This document shows positions 1 to 9,181 of a stretch of DNA of 64,000 nucleotides, one piece after another. Position 1 is the first letter of the stretch; each line of letters opens with the position of its first letter. Under the pieces are notes generated by a model. The model worked only from the letters and a program-made list of their open reading frames with translations. It ran no database searches and was not told the origin of the DNA. The DNA comes from Chaenocephalus aceratus. Its lineage: Eukaryota > Chordata > Actinopteri > Perciformes > Channichthyidae. The stretch lies in NCBI GenBank assembly GCA_023974075.1, contig JAMFTG010000058.1, positions 447,405 to 511,404 of the forward strand. The letters are read 5' to 3'. The position numbers were made by a program, and so were the translations under genes.

Positions 1-1913
1 TCAACTCTAATGTCTAACACGTAATGTGGAGAAAGAGATGTCCTGGATGGGTTGATTGTGCGTTGATCTGTTGGTAATGCCTCGGGGTTCCGGTGGGCAT
101 GTAAACACATGCATAATGCTGCCCTATACTTTGTGGCCTCACCCGGTTGCATAGCGACACTTATTGTTCAGGTGTCTTTTAATAAGCAGGTAGTCTATCA
201 TTAGCTAGAACTAGCTGCATCTGATCGATATGGACATAAACGCGAGTGAAGTCTGATCTGACGGGAGAGAGAGATCAGCCGCAGCGGTGAGCGGACAAAA
301 CACACACTTCAGGTTAGAATATCACACGTAGCTATTTCAATGACCTCTCAAACTACCGTAACTAGTTATAGATATGTTTAGTTTCACTGTCGGGTCCCTC
401 ATTACTGGATCCGCGAGCTGCATGATACTGGCATGATAGATTGCCCGATGGGCACCCAGCAGGTGAGGCTTCCTTGCCCGAGCTAGATACTAGACGGCCC
501 CGGGCCATCGGGCAGTCCTTAATGTCGAGCCCTGCGTCACACCCCTAGTAGATGGCGCTCCGAGCTGAATAAGGGCGTCAAATGAAGGCAAGACGCCAGC
601 CTGGCGGAAACGCTGGAATTAGGAATATCTTGTGATGAAGTGCACACTGACCTGAGCTCCAGGGGCCTCCTTCTTCTCCTCCATGCTGCTCATCAGCTGT
701 CCTGATGAAGACCACAGAGCTGCTTCATTATTCATATAATACAAATATTTAGATATAATTCATCATAAACTGTCAGCAGTGAAGAGGAGGAATTCAAAGA
801 GTTTATTCAATGATATGTTCTATTTCTAGATGCTTCTATGTAGTGTTTTATCACACCACGTGCAGTGCCTTGTCTCATCTATGCTGCTGTGACGTAAACA
901 TGGTCCAAATGGATCCACTTGGTCAATGTGATGCTCAGCAGAGGAGAACATGATAGAAAGGTCAGATAGTTATTAACGCTACATGCATACTTTAACCATT
1001 ACGATAACAACTTGGTTTTCTGTGTAAATTATTATTAATATAATACAAATATTTAGATATAATTCATCATAATCTGTGTAGCAACTTACATTCTAACTTA
1101 CAGCTCACAGTTAGTTCACTTTTATTTCATTAAAATGACTTTATTCACATAGAAAGTGACATTAATGGATGTTTGAACCACGGTTATAACGCTATCCGTG
1201 TGAAACTATCACTAAGTTAACACAGAAAGCAAACATTAGCTAGTGAGACTGTTTAATGTACTCCATGTATACAGTATTTTCTGTATATTGTGTATTCTTT
1301 AGATACTCTAGTGATATGTGTCCTGTGTGTATACTTGCTGCTAATGCTTCATTTTTATTATCTTATTGCATCTTTTAAATATGTTTAACTCGTGTAATGC
1401 CTGAAAACACTTCTGCTGGGACACAATCATTTCCCAGTTTAAGATAAATCATTATTTAAATAAAGTATATCTATTTATCTAATGAGCTAAACCGTCGCTT
1501 AGCTTAGCGTTAGCAGCTAACTGAAGAACCCCATTCATTTCAATGGGAAAATGCTACGTCGCAGTGAATGACGATGCTAATAAGCTAGTTAGAGCATACA
1601 TTTAAACCCATATCTATGGTAAAGAGCACCAACACAACAACTCAAACCGTCTTAAAGACAACTGGTGTAATAAATAACTAACATAAAGTCAGCTGAGCAT
1701 TACAAATCAACTGTTACTCCCCAGAGCCGAACTGGAATTATTGTAGCTGTTAGCCGATAGCCGTTAGCTTTCAGACTTTAGCTTTTAGACTTTATTTAAA
1801 GATAGTTTGAGACTGTTGTGTTAAATAAGATAACTTCTGATTCGTGATTAACTGTAAGCTAACAGGTGTAAATACACGTAATGAAACCTCTGCATGTGTT
1901 TAATCCACTCACC
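1..1913 (-). repeat. Composite unit copy A, downstream half (inverted)
   Basis: Read on the minus strand, this matches the plus-strand sequence at about 16985-18489, 36665-37462 and 41235-43148. It is the roughly 2-kb flank that always follows the LINE 3' tail in this window. No coding sequence is recognised. Position 1 is exactly the point where, in copies B and D, the 20-bp minisatellite begins, so an array is expected just outside the left edge. Copies A and D contain a segment (around 520-1075 here) that copy B lacks. The origin of the 2 kb is unknown; it may be host flank captured in the duplication or part of an unrecognised element. Confidence 0.8.
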
Positions 1914-1984
1914 TCTTCTTCTGCTTCTTCTGCTTCTGCTTCTGCTTCTGCTTCTGCTTCTTCTTCTTCTTCTTCTTCTTCTTT
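1914..1984 (-). repeat. (GAA/GCA)n simple repeat at LINE 3' end
   Basis: A CTT/CTG-rich run on the plus strand is a GAAGAAGCA-type run in the sense of the LINE. It directly follows the LINE 3' UTR, and equivalent but shorter GAA runs follow the same UTR at about 16905-16930, 36640-36670 and 41195-41222. It therefore looks like the 3' tail of this LINE family, expanded here. The arginine- or leucine-rich reading frames through it are artefacts. Confidence 0.8.
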
Positions 1985-3662
1985 CGTGTTTATTGGCGGT
2001 TGGCAAACCAACTTGTAGGTGCATTACCGCCACCAACTGGACTGGAGTGTGGACAAGAGACTATGCAGAAAACAAGAAACAAAACAAACAAAACAAAGAA
2101 CCAAAACTCTAGATTATTTTAAATTGATCAATTTCTCTTAGAAATTTAATAATCTCACAATATATATTGCCTGATGTTTTCCCTAACAGCCCTGATAGCG
2201 ACAAGTCATGGAATGTTGCTTTCTTCAGTGTCTGGAAAAGCACATTTCTCTGAGTACTATATTTCCTGCAAAGCAGTAAAACATGCTCAACAGTTTCTGG
2301 CTGGCTGCAGTGTACACACTTTCCGGTTGGATGCTTTCCTATTATACTTAAAGTATGGTTGAGACCTGTATGACCTATTCTCATCCCAGAAATGACATTT
2401 TCCTCCCTTCTTTCAAACCCACCTTCCTTCCATCCCCCACATACCTTTGAATGTTATAAAGATGTCTTCCTGTATCACTAAGGTCCCAATGATCTTGCCA
2501 TGTTGTTTGTGCATATTTCTGAATGAACGTTTGAACCTCCGCTTTGCTGAGTGGAACTTCTATGTCTATGTTCATACTTCTGAGTGTTTGTTTGGCCAGA
2601 ATATCCACCTGTTCATTACCCTCCACACCAACATGAGCAGGAACCAGAGGAAACGAGTTGCTATGCCTTTGATTTGCATTTGATATCAAATTAGAAATAT
2701 TTCATTTATTATGTCCGTTCTAGATGAAGATCTGCCTGATCGTATACTCGATAATGCTGAACAGCTGTCAGATGCAATTACACTGTTATGTATTTCTTTC
2801 TCCTCTATCCATTTCAATGACAGCACCAATGCCAACAGCTCTGTGGTGTACACTGACACATGGTCTCTTGCCCTTTTCTCTATATGTGTATTACTCACTG
2901 GGATATACACTGCTGCCCCTGCACGCCCTGCCTCTGGGTCTTTGGAGCCATCTGTAAATATGATTGTTGAGTCTGAGTGATATCTTGCAAAGTGATTCTG
3001 GACAATGCGCCATACTGGTAGATCTTTCTTTTCCTTGAACTCCTCTCGTACATTGAGGTCTGCACTTGGCAATGGGAACAACCAGGGTGGAATGGACCAG
3101 ATTGGAGCTGTGGGGAAATACTGTATTTGATTCAAAGCTATACTTGCTGCTTTGACATCGCCAATCCATCCAGCACTTGTTAAATGTGACTCATTGTGCT
3201 CCCAGCAGTCTTTCAAGATACTTTCCGCAGGATGACTATCACTGTGCCCCTGAAGGTTTACCCAGAATGCAACATTAACTTCACTCTTCTTATCCTTAAA
3301 GGCATTTCTCCCATTTCCACCTGCATTGCTGATACTGGAGATGTTTTAAAAGCTCCACTGCATATCCTCAGGGCCTGAGCTTGTGGGACATCCAGCTTTT
3401 TAAGGTTAGATTCTGCTGCTGCCATGAACGCTACACACCCATCATCGAATACAGGTCTCATGAGCGCCCAATATATATTCAGAGGTGATGACCTACTCAC
3501 TCCCCACTCCTGCCCCGCCAAACACCGAAGTACATTGTTGACCTTTTTACATTTATTTTGATCTTTTCCTATATGACTGCTCCATGTTAGCTTTCCGTCA
3601 AACCAACACCAAGAAGTCTTATTGTATTAACCTGTTCAAGAGGCTGCTCATACCATTTTAAC
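1985..3662 (-). mobile_element. I/Nimb-like LINE, 3' part (RT C-terminus, RNase H, tail)
   Basis: Minus-strand non-LTR retrotransposon, continuous with 9182-11352 before a Gypsy element split it. Pieces in sense order: RT C-terminal region (about 3521-3258), a ribonuclease H domain (about 3216-2400), a C-terminal zinc motif C-x2-C-x7-H-x4-C in the frame 2384-2109, and a 3' UTR. The RNase H domain shows TDGSKD, then TTELLA, then SDSCSA, then VPAHVGVEGNEQVD, i.e. the family's acidic residues and late histidine. RNase H inside a LINE ORF2 points to the I superfamily, and in fish to Nimb-like elements; that clade name is from memory. Frameshifts separate the pieces, so the element is dead. Confidence 0.75.
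2109..3521 (-). pseudogene. LINE ORF2 C-terminal remnant (RNase H + zinc motif)
   Basis: Three frame-broken pieces of one ORF2: 3521-3258 (end of RT and connector, with SNLKKLDVPQAQALRICSGA), 3216-2381 (RNase H, broken near 2687) and 2384-2109 (C-terminal domain with CVHCSQPETVEHVLLLC). The enzyme would make cDNA from LINE RNA at a nicked target and remove the RNA strand. The last 80 residues are the best conserved part and recur in copies B, C and D. At least two frame breaks lie within the segment, so no functional product is expected. Confidence 0.7.
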
Positions 3663-3667
3663 GATAT
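3663..3667. repeat. Target-site duplication GATAT (left)
   Basis: GATAT immediately left of the Gypsy LTR is repeated at 9177-9181 immediately right of the other LTR. A 5-bp duplication is what Ty3/Gypsy integrases leave. Removing the element plus one GATAT rejoins the LINE reading on both sides. Confidence 0.93.
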
Positions 3668-4098
3668 TGTCACAAACGAGCTGAGGACCAAAATGCAGAA
3701 CACGGGAAACCAGGGATAGTCGGTAATCAGCTTTATTGAAGGCAATAGGCTGGTAGGAGACAAAACGGCAGATAGTAGGCAAAGGGATGGTCGGGGACAG
3801 GCGAGGGTTCCAGGAGAAAGCAGGACGGGAGTCGCAGGTACAGAACGGGTCAGGGAGCAGGCGAGGCAGGCTGGTCAGGGACAGGCAGGGTCGAAACCGG
3901 GAGAGCAATCTGGAAGGTAATGCGGGAAAGACTGGCATGCTGCAAAGTACGATCTGGCACTGAGGTGAAGGTGAAGTGGGCCTAAATACTAATGGAGCTG
4001 ATGGGTGCAACAGAGTGAGAGAGAGACAGGGTGTGACTACCAGGTGACTAAGGAAAGTTAATGCAGAAAATAGGTGAGTGAGAAAGCAAACTGTGACA
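3668..4098 (-). repeat. Gypsy 3' LTR
   Basis: 431 bp, beginning TGTCACAAAC and ending CTGTGACA on the plus strand; the inverted TGTCACA/TGTGACA termini are typical LTR ends. In element sense it carries a TATA-like TATTTA (3988-3983) and an AATAAA (3737-3732). Identical to 8746-9176 apart from 3787. Confidence 0.95.
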
Positions 4099-4113
4099 GA
4101 ACCCCCCCCTTAA
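4099..4113 (-). promoter_or_regulatory. Polypurine tract
   Basis: In element sense, TTAAGGGGGGGGTTC abuts the 3' LTR. An RNase H-resistant purine run at this place primes plus-strand DNA synthesis. The trailing TTC is slightly unusual, since most tracts run straight into the LTR. Confidence 0.75.
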
Positions 4114-4238
4114 TGGACGGCTCCTGACGTCTAAGAAAATTTCTTGGAGAAAAAAAAAAATATATCTATATATATATCTAAGAAGAATAGACAAAAACCC
4201 TACAGACACAGGGTGGAAGGTGGAGGTATGGGGAAAGG

Positions 4239-7200
4239 CTAATACTCATCTGAGAATGCTCTCTCGGTTTCTCCCTCCTGGAAATCCTCGTCCCCCTCGA
4301 CTGATGACGCCTCCCCCTCCCCCTCGACGAAGCCTCTGGTCCGTAGTGGACGAGTGCCCCCTGGCTTAACGCCTGGTTGAGCGTGGGTCCTAGAAGGCTG
4401 CTCCGGGTAACGCAGGTGGAAGTCTCGGATGAGTTGAGGGTTGAGGATATGACGAGCAGGAATCCACTGCCTCTCCTCGGGACCATAGCCCTCCCAGTCC
4501 ACCAAATATTGCACCCCTCTTCCTCTGCGACGGGAACGGAGTAGACGACGAAGGGTGTAGGTAGGGCCCCCATCGATCATCCTAGGGGGTGGTGGTGGAG
4601 GGGCGGCGGGAATCATAGGACTCTCCCGGACAGGTTTAATCCTGGAAACGTGGAAGGTGGGATGGATCTTCATGTTCCGGGGCAAACTCAGTCGAACTGC
4701 TGCGGGGTTAATGACCTTGACAATCTCGAAGGGTCCAATAAACCTGGGCGCTAACTTCTTAGACTCCACCCGAAGGGGAATGTTCTGAGTGGAAAGCCAC
4801 ACACTCTGGCCTACCTGGTACACAGGTGCCTTGGTGCGTCGGCGGTTCGCTGATGTGGCGTACCGGTTAGCAGACTGAAGCAGAGTTGTTCGAGCCTGCC
4901 TCCAAGTCCTCCTCCGACAACGTCTGATGAAAGCCTGGACAGACGGACAGGTAACCTCCTTCTCCAATGCAGAGAACAATGGGGGTTGAAAACCGTATGC
5001 ACACTGAAAAGGGGAAAGACCAGTAGCGGAACTGATGAGGGTGTTGTGGGCATACTCCACCCACAGGAGTTGTTTTGACCAGGTTGTGGGATGATCGGAA
5101 GCCATGCAGCGGAGAGTGGTCTCCATCTCCTGATTCTTCCGTTCGGTCTGGCCATTGGCCTGTGGGTGGAACCCGGAGGTGAGACTGACCGTCGCCCCGA
5201 TCAGTTCACAAAACTCCCTCCAAAACACAGAGGTGAACTGGGGCCCCCGGTCGGAAACCACATCAGTCGCCAGTCCGTGAATGCGAAAAACGTGGATAAG
5301 AATCAGTTCTGCCGTCTCCTTAGCTGACGGGATCTTAGGCAGGGGTACGAAATGAGCCATCTTACTAAACCGATCTACCACCGTCAAGATGGCAGTATGT
5401 CCGTGGGACGGTGGTAGACCAGTCACAAAGTCCAATGAAATATGTGACCAAGGGCGACGTGGGACCGGTAATGGATGAAGGAGTCCCGCTGGCGCTTGGT
5501 GAGATGGTTTGTGCCGATTGCACACAGGACAGGCGTTCACAAACTCCCGAGTGTCAGCCTCCAGCGTGGCCCACCAGAACCGTTCTAGAACCCTCCCCTT
5601 GGTACGTTGAATTCCAGGGTGGCAGGAAAGTCTGGATCTGTGAGCCCACTGAAGCACCTCAGCCCTCAAAACCTGAGGCACAAACAAACGGTTGAGAGGA
5701 CAAGAACTCGGACCGGGTTGGTCCACCAAAGCGGTCTTAACCCTCTCCTCAATCTCCCAAGTGAGGACGCCGATCACCCGAGGAGCAGGGAGAATAGTGT
5801 CCGGAATACCCCAGTTGTCTCCCCCCCTCTCGAACTGCCGGGATAAAGCGTCGGCCTTAACGTTGCGGGAGCCCGGGTGGTAGGAGAGGAAAAAATTAAA
5901 CCGGGTAAAAAATAACGACCACCTGGCTTGTCGGGAATTCAGTCTTTGGGCCGACCTGATGTATTCCAGGTTCTTATGGTCGGTCCAAACCTGAAATGGT
6001 TGTTCTGTCCCCTCAAGCCAGTGTCGCCACTCCTCCAACGCCAACTTGACTGCTAGAAGCTCCCGATTCCCCACGTCATAGTTCCTCTCCGCCGGACTCA
6101 ATCTCCTCGAAAAGAAAGCACAGGGATGGAGCTTCTGGTTCTCACCAGAACGTTGCGACAGGATGGCCCCCACCCCAACGTCAGAAGCATCCACCTCCAC
6201 CACCAACTGACCAGCAGGATCTGGTACCTGCAGGATAGGAGCCGATGTAAACCGGCCCTTGAGGTCCTGAAAAGCCTCCTCGGCTGCAGGGGACCATCGG
6301 AACGTCACCTTGGACGAGGTCAGGGCGGTGAGCGGGGCGGCCACGGTGCTGTAGCCACGGATGAACCGTCTGTAAAAGTTGGCGAATCCCAGGAAACGCT
6401 GCAGCTCCTTCCGGGAATCAGGGACCCGCCACGAAGTAACCGCTGAAATCTTAGAAGGATCCATCTCCACACTTCCTTGACCCACGATGTAGCCGAGAAA
6501 GGCGACCGAGGAAGTGTGAAACTCGCACTTCTCCGTCTTGACAAACAGCGAGTTCTCCAGAAGTCTCTGGAGGACCGTCTGGACATGATGGACGTGTTCC
6601 TTGAGGTTCCTTGAAAAGATCAAAATGTCATCCAGATAAACAAAAACATAACGATCCAACATGTCCCGGAGTACGTCGTTCACCAATGCTTGGAAAACTG
6701 CAGGGGCATTGGTAAGTCCAAATGGCATCACCAGGTACTCGTAATGTCCTGAAGAGGTGTTGAAGGTGGTCTTCCATTCGTCCCCCTCACGGATTCGTAC
6801 CAGGTGATACGCGTTTCGTAGATCCAGCTTCGTGAAGATTGTAGCCCCCTGTAGTAACTCGAATGCTGACGAGATGAGTGGCAAGGGATAACGATTCTTC
6901 ACCGTGACGTCGTTCAGACCCCGATAGTCAATGCAGGGTCTCAGGGTCTTGTCCTTCTTCGCCACAAAAAAAAAACCTGCTCCTGCGGGTGATGTGGAAG
7001 GACGAATAATTCCTGCAGCCAGAGAGTCATTGATGTAAGTCTCCATGGACTTCCTCTCTGGTGCTGAAAGTGAGTACAACCGGGCCTTGGGTGGAACTGC
7101 TCCTGGATGTAGCTCAATGGCGCAGTCATAGGGCCGATGAGGTGGGAGAGATGTCGCCTTAGCCTTGCTAAAAACCTCCTTAAAGTCCAAATATTCTGCC

Positions 7201-7760
7201 GGAACCCCTGTGACATCCGGAACCAGGTTCATATCCACAGATAGTTGAGGTGCGGAAGCCTGCTTGAGGCAAACCTGATGACAGGAGGAACTCCAACCTA
7301 AGATCGACCCAGTTGCCCAGTCAATGTTTGGGTTGTGGCGGCGGAGCCACGGATAGCCCAAAATCAGAGGGATTTGAGGGGACCGTAGCACATGAAACTG
7401 GATTGTCTCATGGTGGTTCCCCGACATGAGCATATGTACCGGCGTAGTCTGGTGTGTCACCGTTCCCAGTAGGTGACCATCCAAAGCATTAGCCGGTACC
7501 GGCTGGAGCAACCGAACCTGTTGGATGCCCAGCTGTAGTGCGAGCTCCTCGTCAATGATGCTAACATCTGATCCGGAGTCGATAAAAACAGCCAGAGCCT
7601 GAGATTTGCCTGTCAGGAGGAGTTGAGCATGGCACAAGGGTCTTAGATTGGGGATCAGCTCAGAGGTTTGGCCCACCAGTATACTCCCCATTACTGATGA
7701 GCTCTGCCTTTTACCGGACAACGGGAAACCATATGTCCAGCCTGACCACAGTAAAGGCAA
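4239..7760 (-). CDS. pol: Gypsy Pol polyprotein with C-terminal chromodomain
   Basis: 1,173 codons from the first ATG, no internal stop. Protease: catalytic DSG at residues 61-63. Reverse transcriptase: about 215-430, with the YLDD active site at 375-378. RNase H: D524, E567, D594 and D637 visible. Integrase: HHCC zinc finger (H707, H714, C744, C747) and catalytic D777-D837-E873 with the usual 35-residue D-to-E gap, then a GPF module near 1009. Chromodomain: about 1067-1120, with YLVDWEGYG; in this group it directs integration to particular chromatin. Pol lies in the -1 frame relative to gag and overlaps it by 70 nt, so it is probably made as a Gag-Pol fusion by frameshifting, and the ATG may not be used. 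Length and domain order match intact chromoviruses. Confidence 0.95.
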   Translation of the reverse strand: MPLLWSGWTYGFPLSGKRQSSSVMGSILVGQTSELIPNLRPLCHAQLLLTGKSQALAVFIDSGSDVSIIDEELALQLGIQQVRLLQPVPANALDGHLLGTVTHQTTPVHMLMSGNHHETIQFHVLRSPQIPLILGYPWLRRHNPNIDWATGSILGWSSSCHQVCLKQASAPQLSVDMNLVPDVTGVPAEYLDFKEVFSKAKATSLPPHRPYDCAIELHPGAVPPKARLYSLSAPERKSMETYINDSLAAGIIRPSTSPAGAGFFFVAKKDKTLRPCIDYRGLNDVTVKNRYPLPLISSAFELLQGATIFTKLDLRNAYHLVRIREGDEWKTTFNTSSGHYEYLVMPFGLTNAPAVFQALVNDVLRDMLDRYVFVYLDDILIFSRNLKEHVHHVQTVLQRLLENSLFVKTEKCEFHTSSVAFLGYIVGQGSVEMDPSKISAVTSWRVPDSRKELQRFLGFANFYRRFIRGYSTVAAPLTALTSSKVTFRWSPAAEEAFQDLKGRFTSAPILQVPDPAGQLVVEVDASDVGVGAILSQRSGENQKLHPCAFFSRRLSPAERNYDVGNRELLAVKLALEEWRHWLEGTEQPFQVWTDHKNLEYIRSAQRLNSRQARWSLFFTRFNFFLSYHPGSRNVKADALSRQFERGGDNWGIPDTILPAPRVIGVLTWEIEERVKTALVDQPGPSSCPLNRLFVPQVLRAEVLQWAHRSRLSCHPGIQRTKGRVLERFWWATLEADTREFVNACPVCNRHKPSHQAPAGLLHPLPVPRRPWSHISLDFVTGLPPSHGHTAILTVVDRFSKMAHFVPLPKIPSAKETAELILIHVFRIHGLATDVVSDRGPQFTSVFWREFCELIGATVSLTSGFHPQANGQTERKNQEMETTLRCMASDHPTTWSKQLLWVEYAHNTLISSATGLSPFQCAYGFQPPLFSALEKEVTCPSVQAFIRRCRRRTWRQARTTLLQSANRYATSANRRRTKAPVYQVGQSVWLSTQNIPLRVESKKLAPRFIGPFEIVKVINPAAVRLSLPRNMKIHPTFHVSRIKPVRESPMIPAAPPPPPPRMIDGGPTYTLRRLLRSRRRGRGVQYLVDWEGYGPEERQWIPARHILNPQLIRDFHLRYPEQPSRTHAQPGVKPGGTRPLRTRGFVEGEGEASSVEGDEDFQEGETERAFSDEY

Positions 7761-8728
7761 AGATTACCTCTTCGACGTAACTCCCTCTCCTCAGAGGTAA
7801 GACTGGTACGACCCACTTGCATGGGCTCAACCTCCCCGTACCGTGAGTCAGAGTAGGAATGGGAATTCTCCGCCAAAACCGGAAGTCGAAATCTCCCAGA
7901 AACCGGAAGTTGTTGTCGCGAGCAGCGGCCCGCCGCTCGCGTCTGTTGCTCTCCTCTCCGGGTCTGGATTCGTCTGTCAATCCGAGAGGTGAGCTCAATC
8001 AACCCATCCAAGGAAGCAGGGAGATCATAGGAAACCAGCTCATCTCTCATATAATCCGCTAATCCTCTCAGAAATGCGTCACACTGCGCCGGCTCGTTCC
8101 AGCTGCTGTGGCGGCTGCTGGTGCGGAAGTCAATAGCGTAATCCACCACCGTGCCGGAACCCTGGCTCAAACTCAGCAGCCCCCCGGCAGTGTCGGGACC
8201 CAGACGAACGGAACCGAACACCTTCCGCATCTCCGCGGAAAATGCAACAAAAGAGGCGCAGGCTGACGTCTGCTGCTCCCACTCTGCAGTTCCCCATAAC
8301 CGGGCTCTTCCCGTCAGATGATTAACGGTGAAAGCTACCCGAGCCGCCTCGGAGGCGAAGGTGTGTGGCTGCAGTGAAAACAATATGGAACAGTTTGTGA
8401 GAAAAGGACTGCATCCCTCCGGCTCACCAGCGTAGCGTTCCGGCGTTCCCACACGAGGCTCCGGAGCGTATCCCGTCGGGCCAAGGGCTGGAGCGAGCAT
8501 CGGAGCTGCGGGCGGAGGGGCGGTAGCAGCCATGGTAGCAGTTAGCCGTTGTACCGTGGCGACCATCTGTTGCATCTGGGAGGTAAGGTAATCCAGCATT
8601 TGTCCCTGGGTTGAGGTTGCCTGGTGGGTCTCGGTAGCTAAGGTAGCTATTGTGACCTCCTGTCTTTGGATGGCATCCTCAACCCTTTCAAAGCGGTCTC
8701 TAGGAGACCCGGTGTTTGCTTGGTCCAT
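7691..8728 (-). CDS. gag: Gypsy Gag (capsid/nucleocapsid) protein
   Basis: 345 residues from the ATG at 8728, the first one after the 5' LTR, to the stop at 7691. The reading frame stays open upstream through the LTR to 9334, but the start at 8728 is preferred because it lies just downstream of the primer site. A coiled-coil-like N-terminus precedes a retrotransposon-Gag capsid region (tryptophan in [11 protein letters not shown], then VFGSV). One CCHC zinc knuckle is visible: C324, C327, H332, C337. Gag packages the RNA into cytoplasmic particles. Mammalian PEG10 and RTL genes derive from relatives of this Gag family. No disruption is seen. Confidence 0.92.
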   Translation of the reverse strand: MDQANTGSPRDRFERVEDAIQRQEVTIATLATETHQATSTQGQMLDYLTSQMQQMVATVQRLTATMAATAPPPAAPMLAPALGPTGYAPEPRVGTPERYAGEPEGCSPFLTNCSILFSLQPHTFASEAARVAFTVNHLTGRARLWGTAEWEQQTSACASFVAFSAEMRKVFGSVRLGPDTAGGLLSLSQGSGTVVDYAIDFRTSSRHSSWNEPAQCDAFLRGLADYMRDELVSYDLPASLDGLIELTSRIDRRIQTRRGEQQTRAAGRCSRQQLPVSGRFRLPVLAENSHSYSDSRYGEVEPMQVGRTSLTSEERELRRRGNLCLYCGQAGHMVSRCPVKGRAHQ

Positions 8729-8733
8729 TTCTG

Positions 8734-8745
8734 GCCAGATCGTTC
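8734..8745 (-). promoter_or_regulatory. Self-primer binding site of the chromovirus
   Basis: In element sense the 12 nt directly after the 5' LTR read GAACGATCTGGC. No clear tRNA 3'-end complement is apparent. The sequence is complementary at 11 of 12 positions to the LTR stretch 9036-9025, lying 4-15 nt downstream of the predicted transcript start. Tf1 and sushi elements prime reverse transcription by folding the 5' end of their own mRNA onto such a site. Confidence 0.8.
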
Positions 8746-9176
8746 TGTCACAAACGAGCTGAGGACCAAAATGCAGAACACGGGAAACCAGGGATAGTCG
8801 GTAATCAGCTTTATTGAAGGCAATAGGCTGGTAGGAGACAAAACGGCAGATAGTAGGCAAAGGGCTGGTCGGGGACAGGCGAGGGTTCCAGGAGAAAGCA
8901 GGACGGGAGTCGCAGGTACAGAACGGGTCAGGGAGCAGGCGAGGCAGGCTGGTCAGGGACAGGCAGGGTCGAAACCGGGAGAGCAATCTGGAAGGTAATG
9001 CGGGAAAGACTGGCATGCTGCAAAGTACGATCTGGCACTGAGGTGAAGGTGAAGTGGGCCTAAATACTAATGGAGCTGATGGGTGCAACAGAGTGAGAGA
9101 GAGACAGGGTGTGACTACCAGGTGACTAAGGAAAGTTAATGCAGAAAATAGGTGAGTGAGAAAGCAAACTGTGACA
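8746..9176 (-). repeat. Gypsy 5' LTR
   Basis: 431 bp with the same termini as the other LTR. In sense orientation: U3 with TATTTA at 9066-9061, predicted initiator TCAGTG with the start at 9039, the self-primer segment 9036-9025, and AATAAA at 8815-8810. LTR and gag form one open frame, which is incidental. Confidence 0.95.
9039..9066 (-). promoter_or_regulatory. LTR core promoter (TATA-like + initiator)
   Basis: TATTTA at 9066-9061 lies 27 nt upstream of the A in TCAGTG (9039), the normal TATA-to-start spacing. The start is inferred from this spacing and agrees independently with the position of the self-primer segment at the very 5' end of the RNA. Confidence 0.6.
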
Positions 9177-9181
9177 GATAT
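9177..9181. repeat. Target-site duplication GATAT (right)
   Basis: Second copy of the 5-bp duplication flanking the Gypsy element (see 3663-3667). Confidence 0.93.

Larger units (their letters stand above)
3668..9176 (-). mobile_element. Complete Ty3/Gypsy chromovirus (Tf1/sushi type)
   Basis: A 5,509-bp LTR retrotransposon read on the minus strand: 5' LTR (9176-8746), self-primer binding site, gag, pol with protease, RT, RNase H, integrase and chromodomain, polypurine tract, 3' LTR (4098-3668). The LTRs are equal in length (431 bp) and differ at a single position that I can find (3787 versus 8865). Gag and pol are uninterrupted. The integrase-linked chromodomain places it among chromoviruses, and the primer geometry places it with Tf1/sushi. 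With its target duplication intact, it looks like a recent insertion that may still be competent. It interrupts the RT of an older LINE. Confidence 0.95.

Noticed and set aside
1848..2112. Arginine/serine-rich and poly-leucine peptides
   Set aside because: Translation of the GAA/GCA simple repeat at the LINE tail.
2174..2362. Recurrent 62-residue frame MFSLTALIATSHG (also 16529, 36271, 40708)
   Set aside because: Antisense shadow of the conserved LINE C-terminal frame; its recurrence follows the duplicated units.
3648..4010. 120-residue frame in the Gypsy 3' LTR
   Set aside because: LTR read in gag frame; same peptide occurs in the 5' LTR, no independent start or function.
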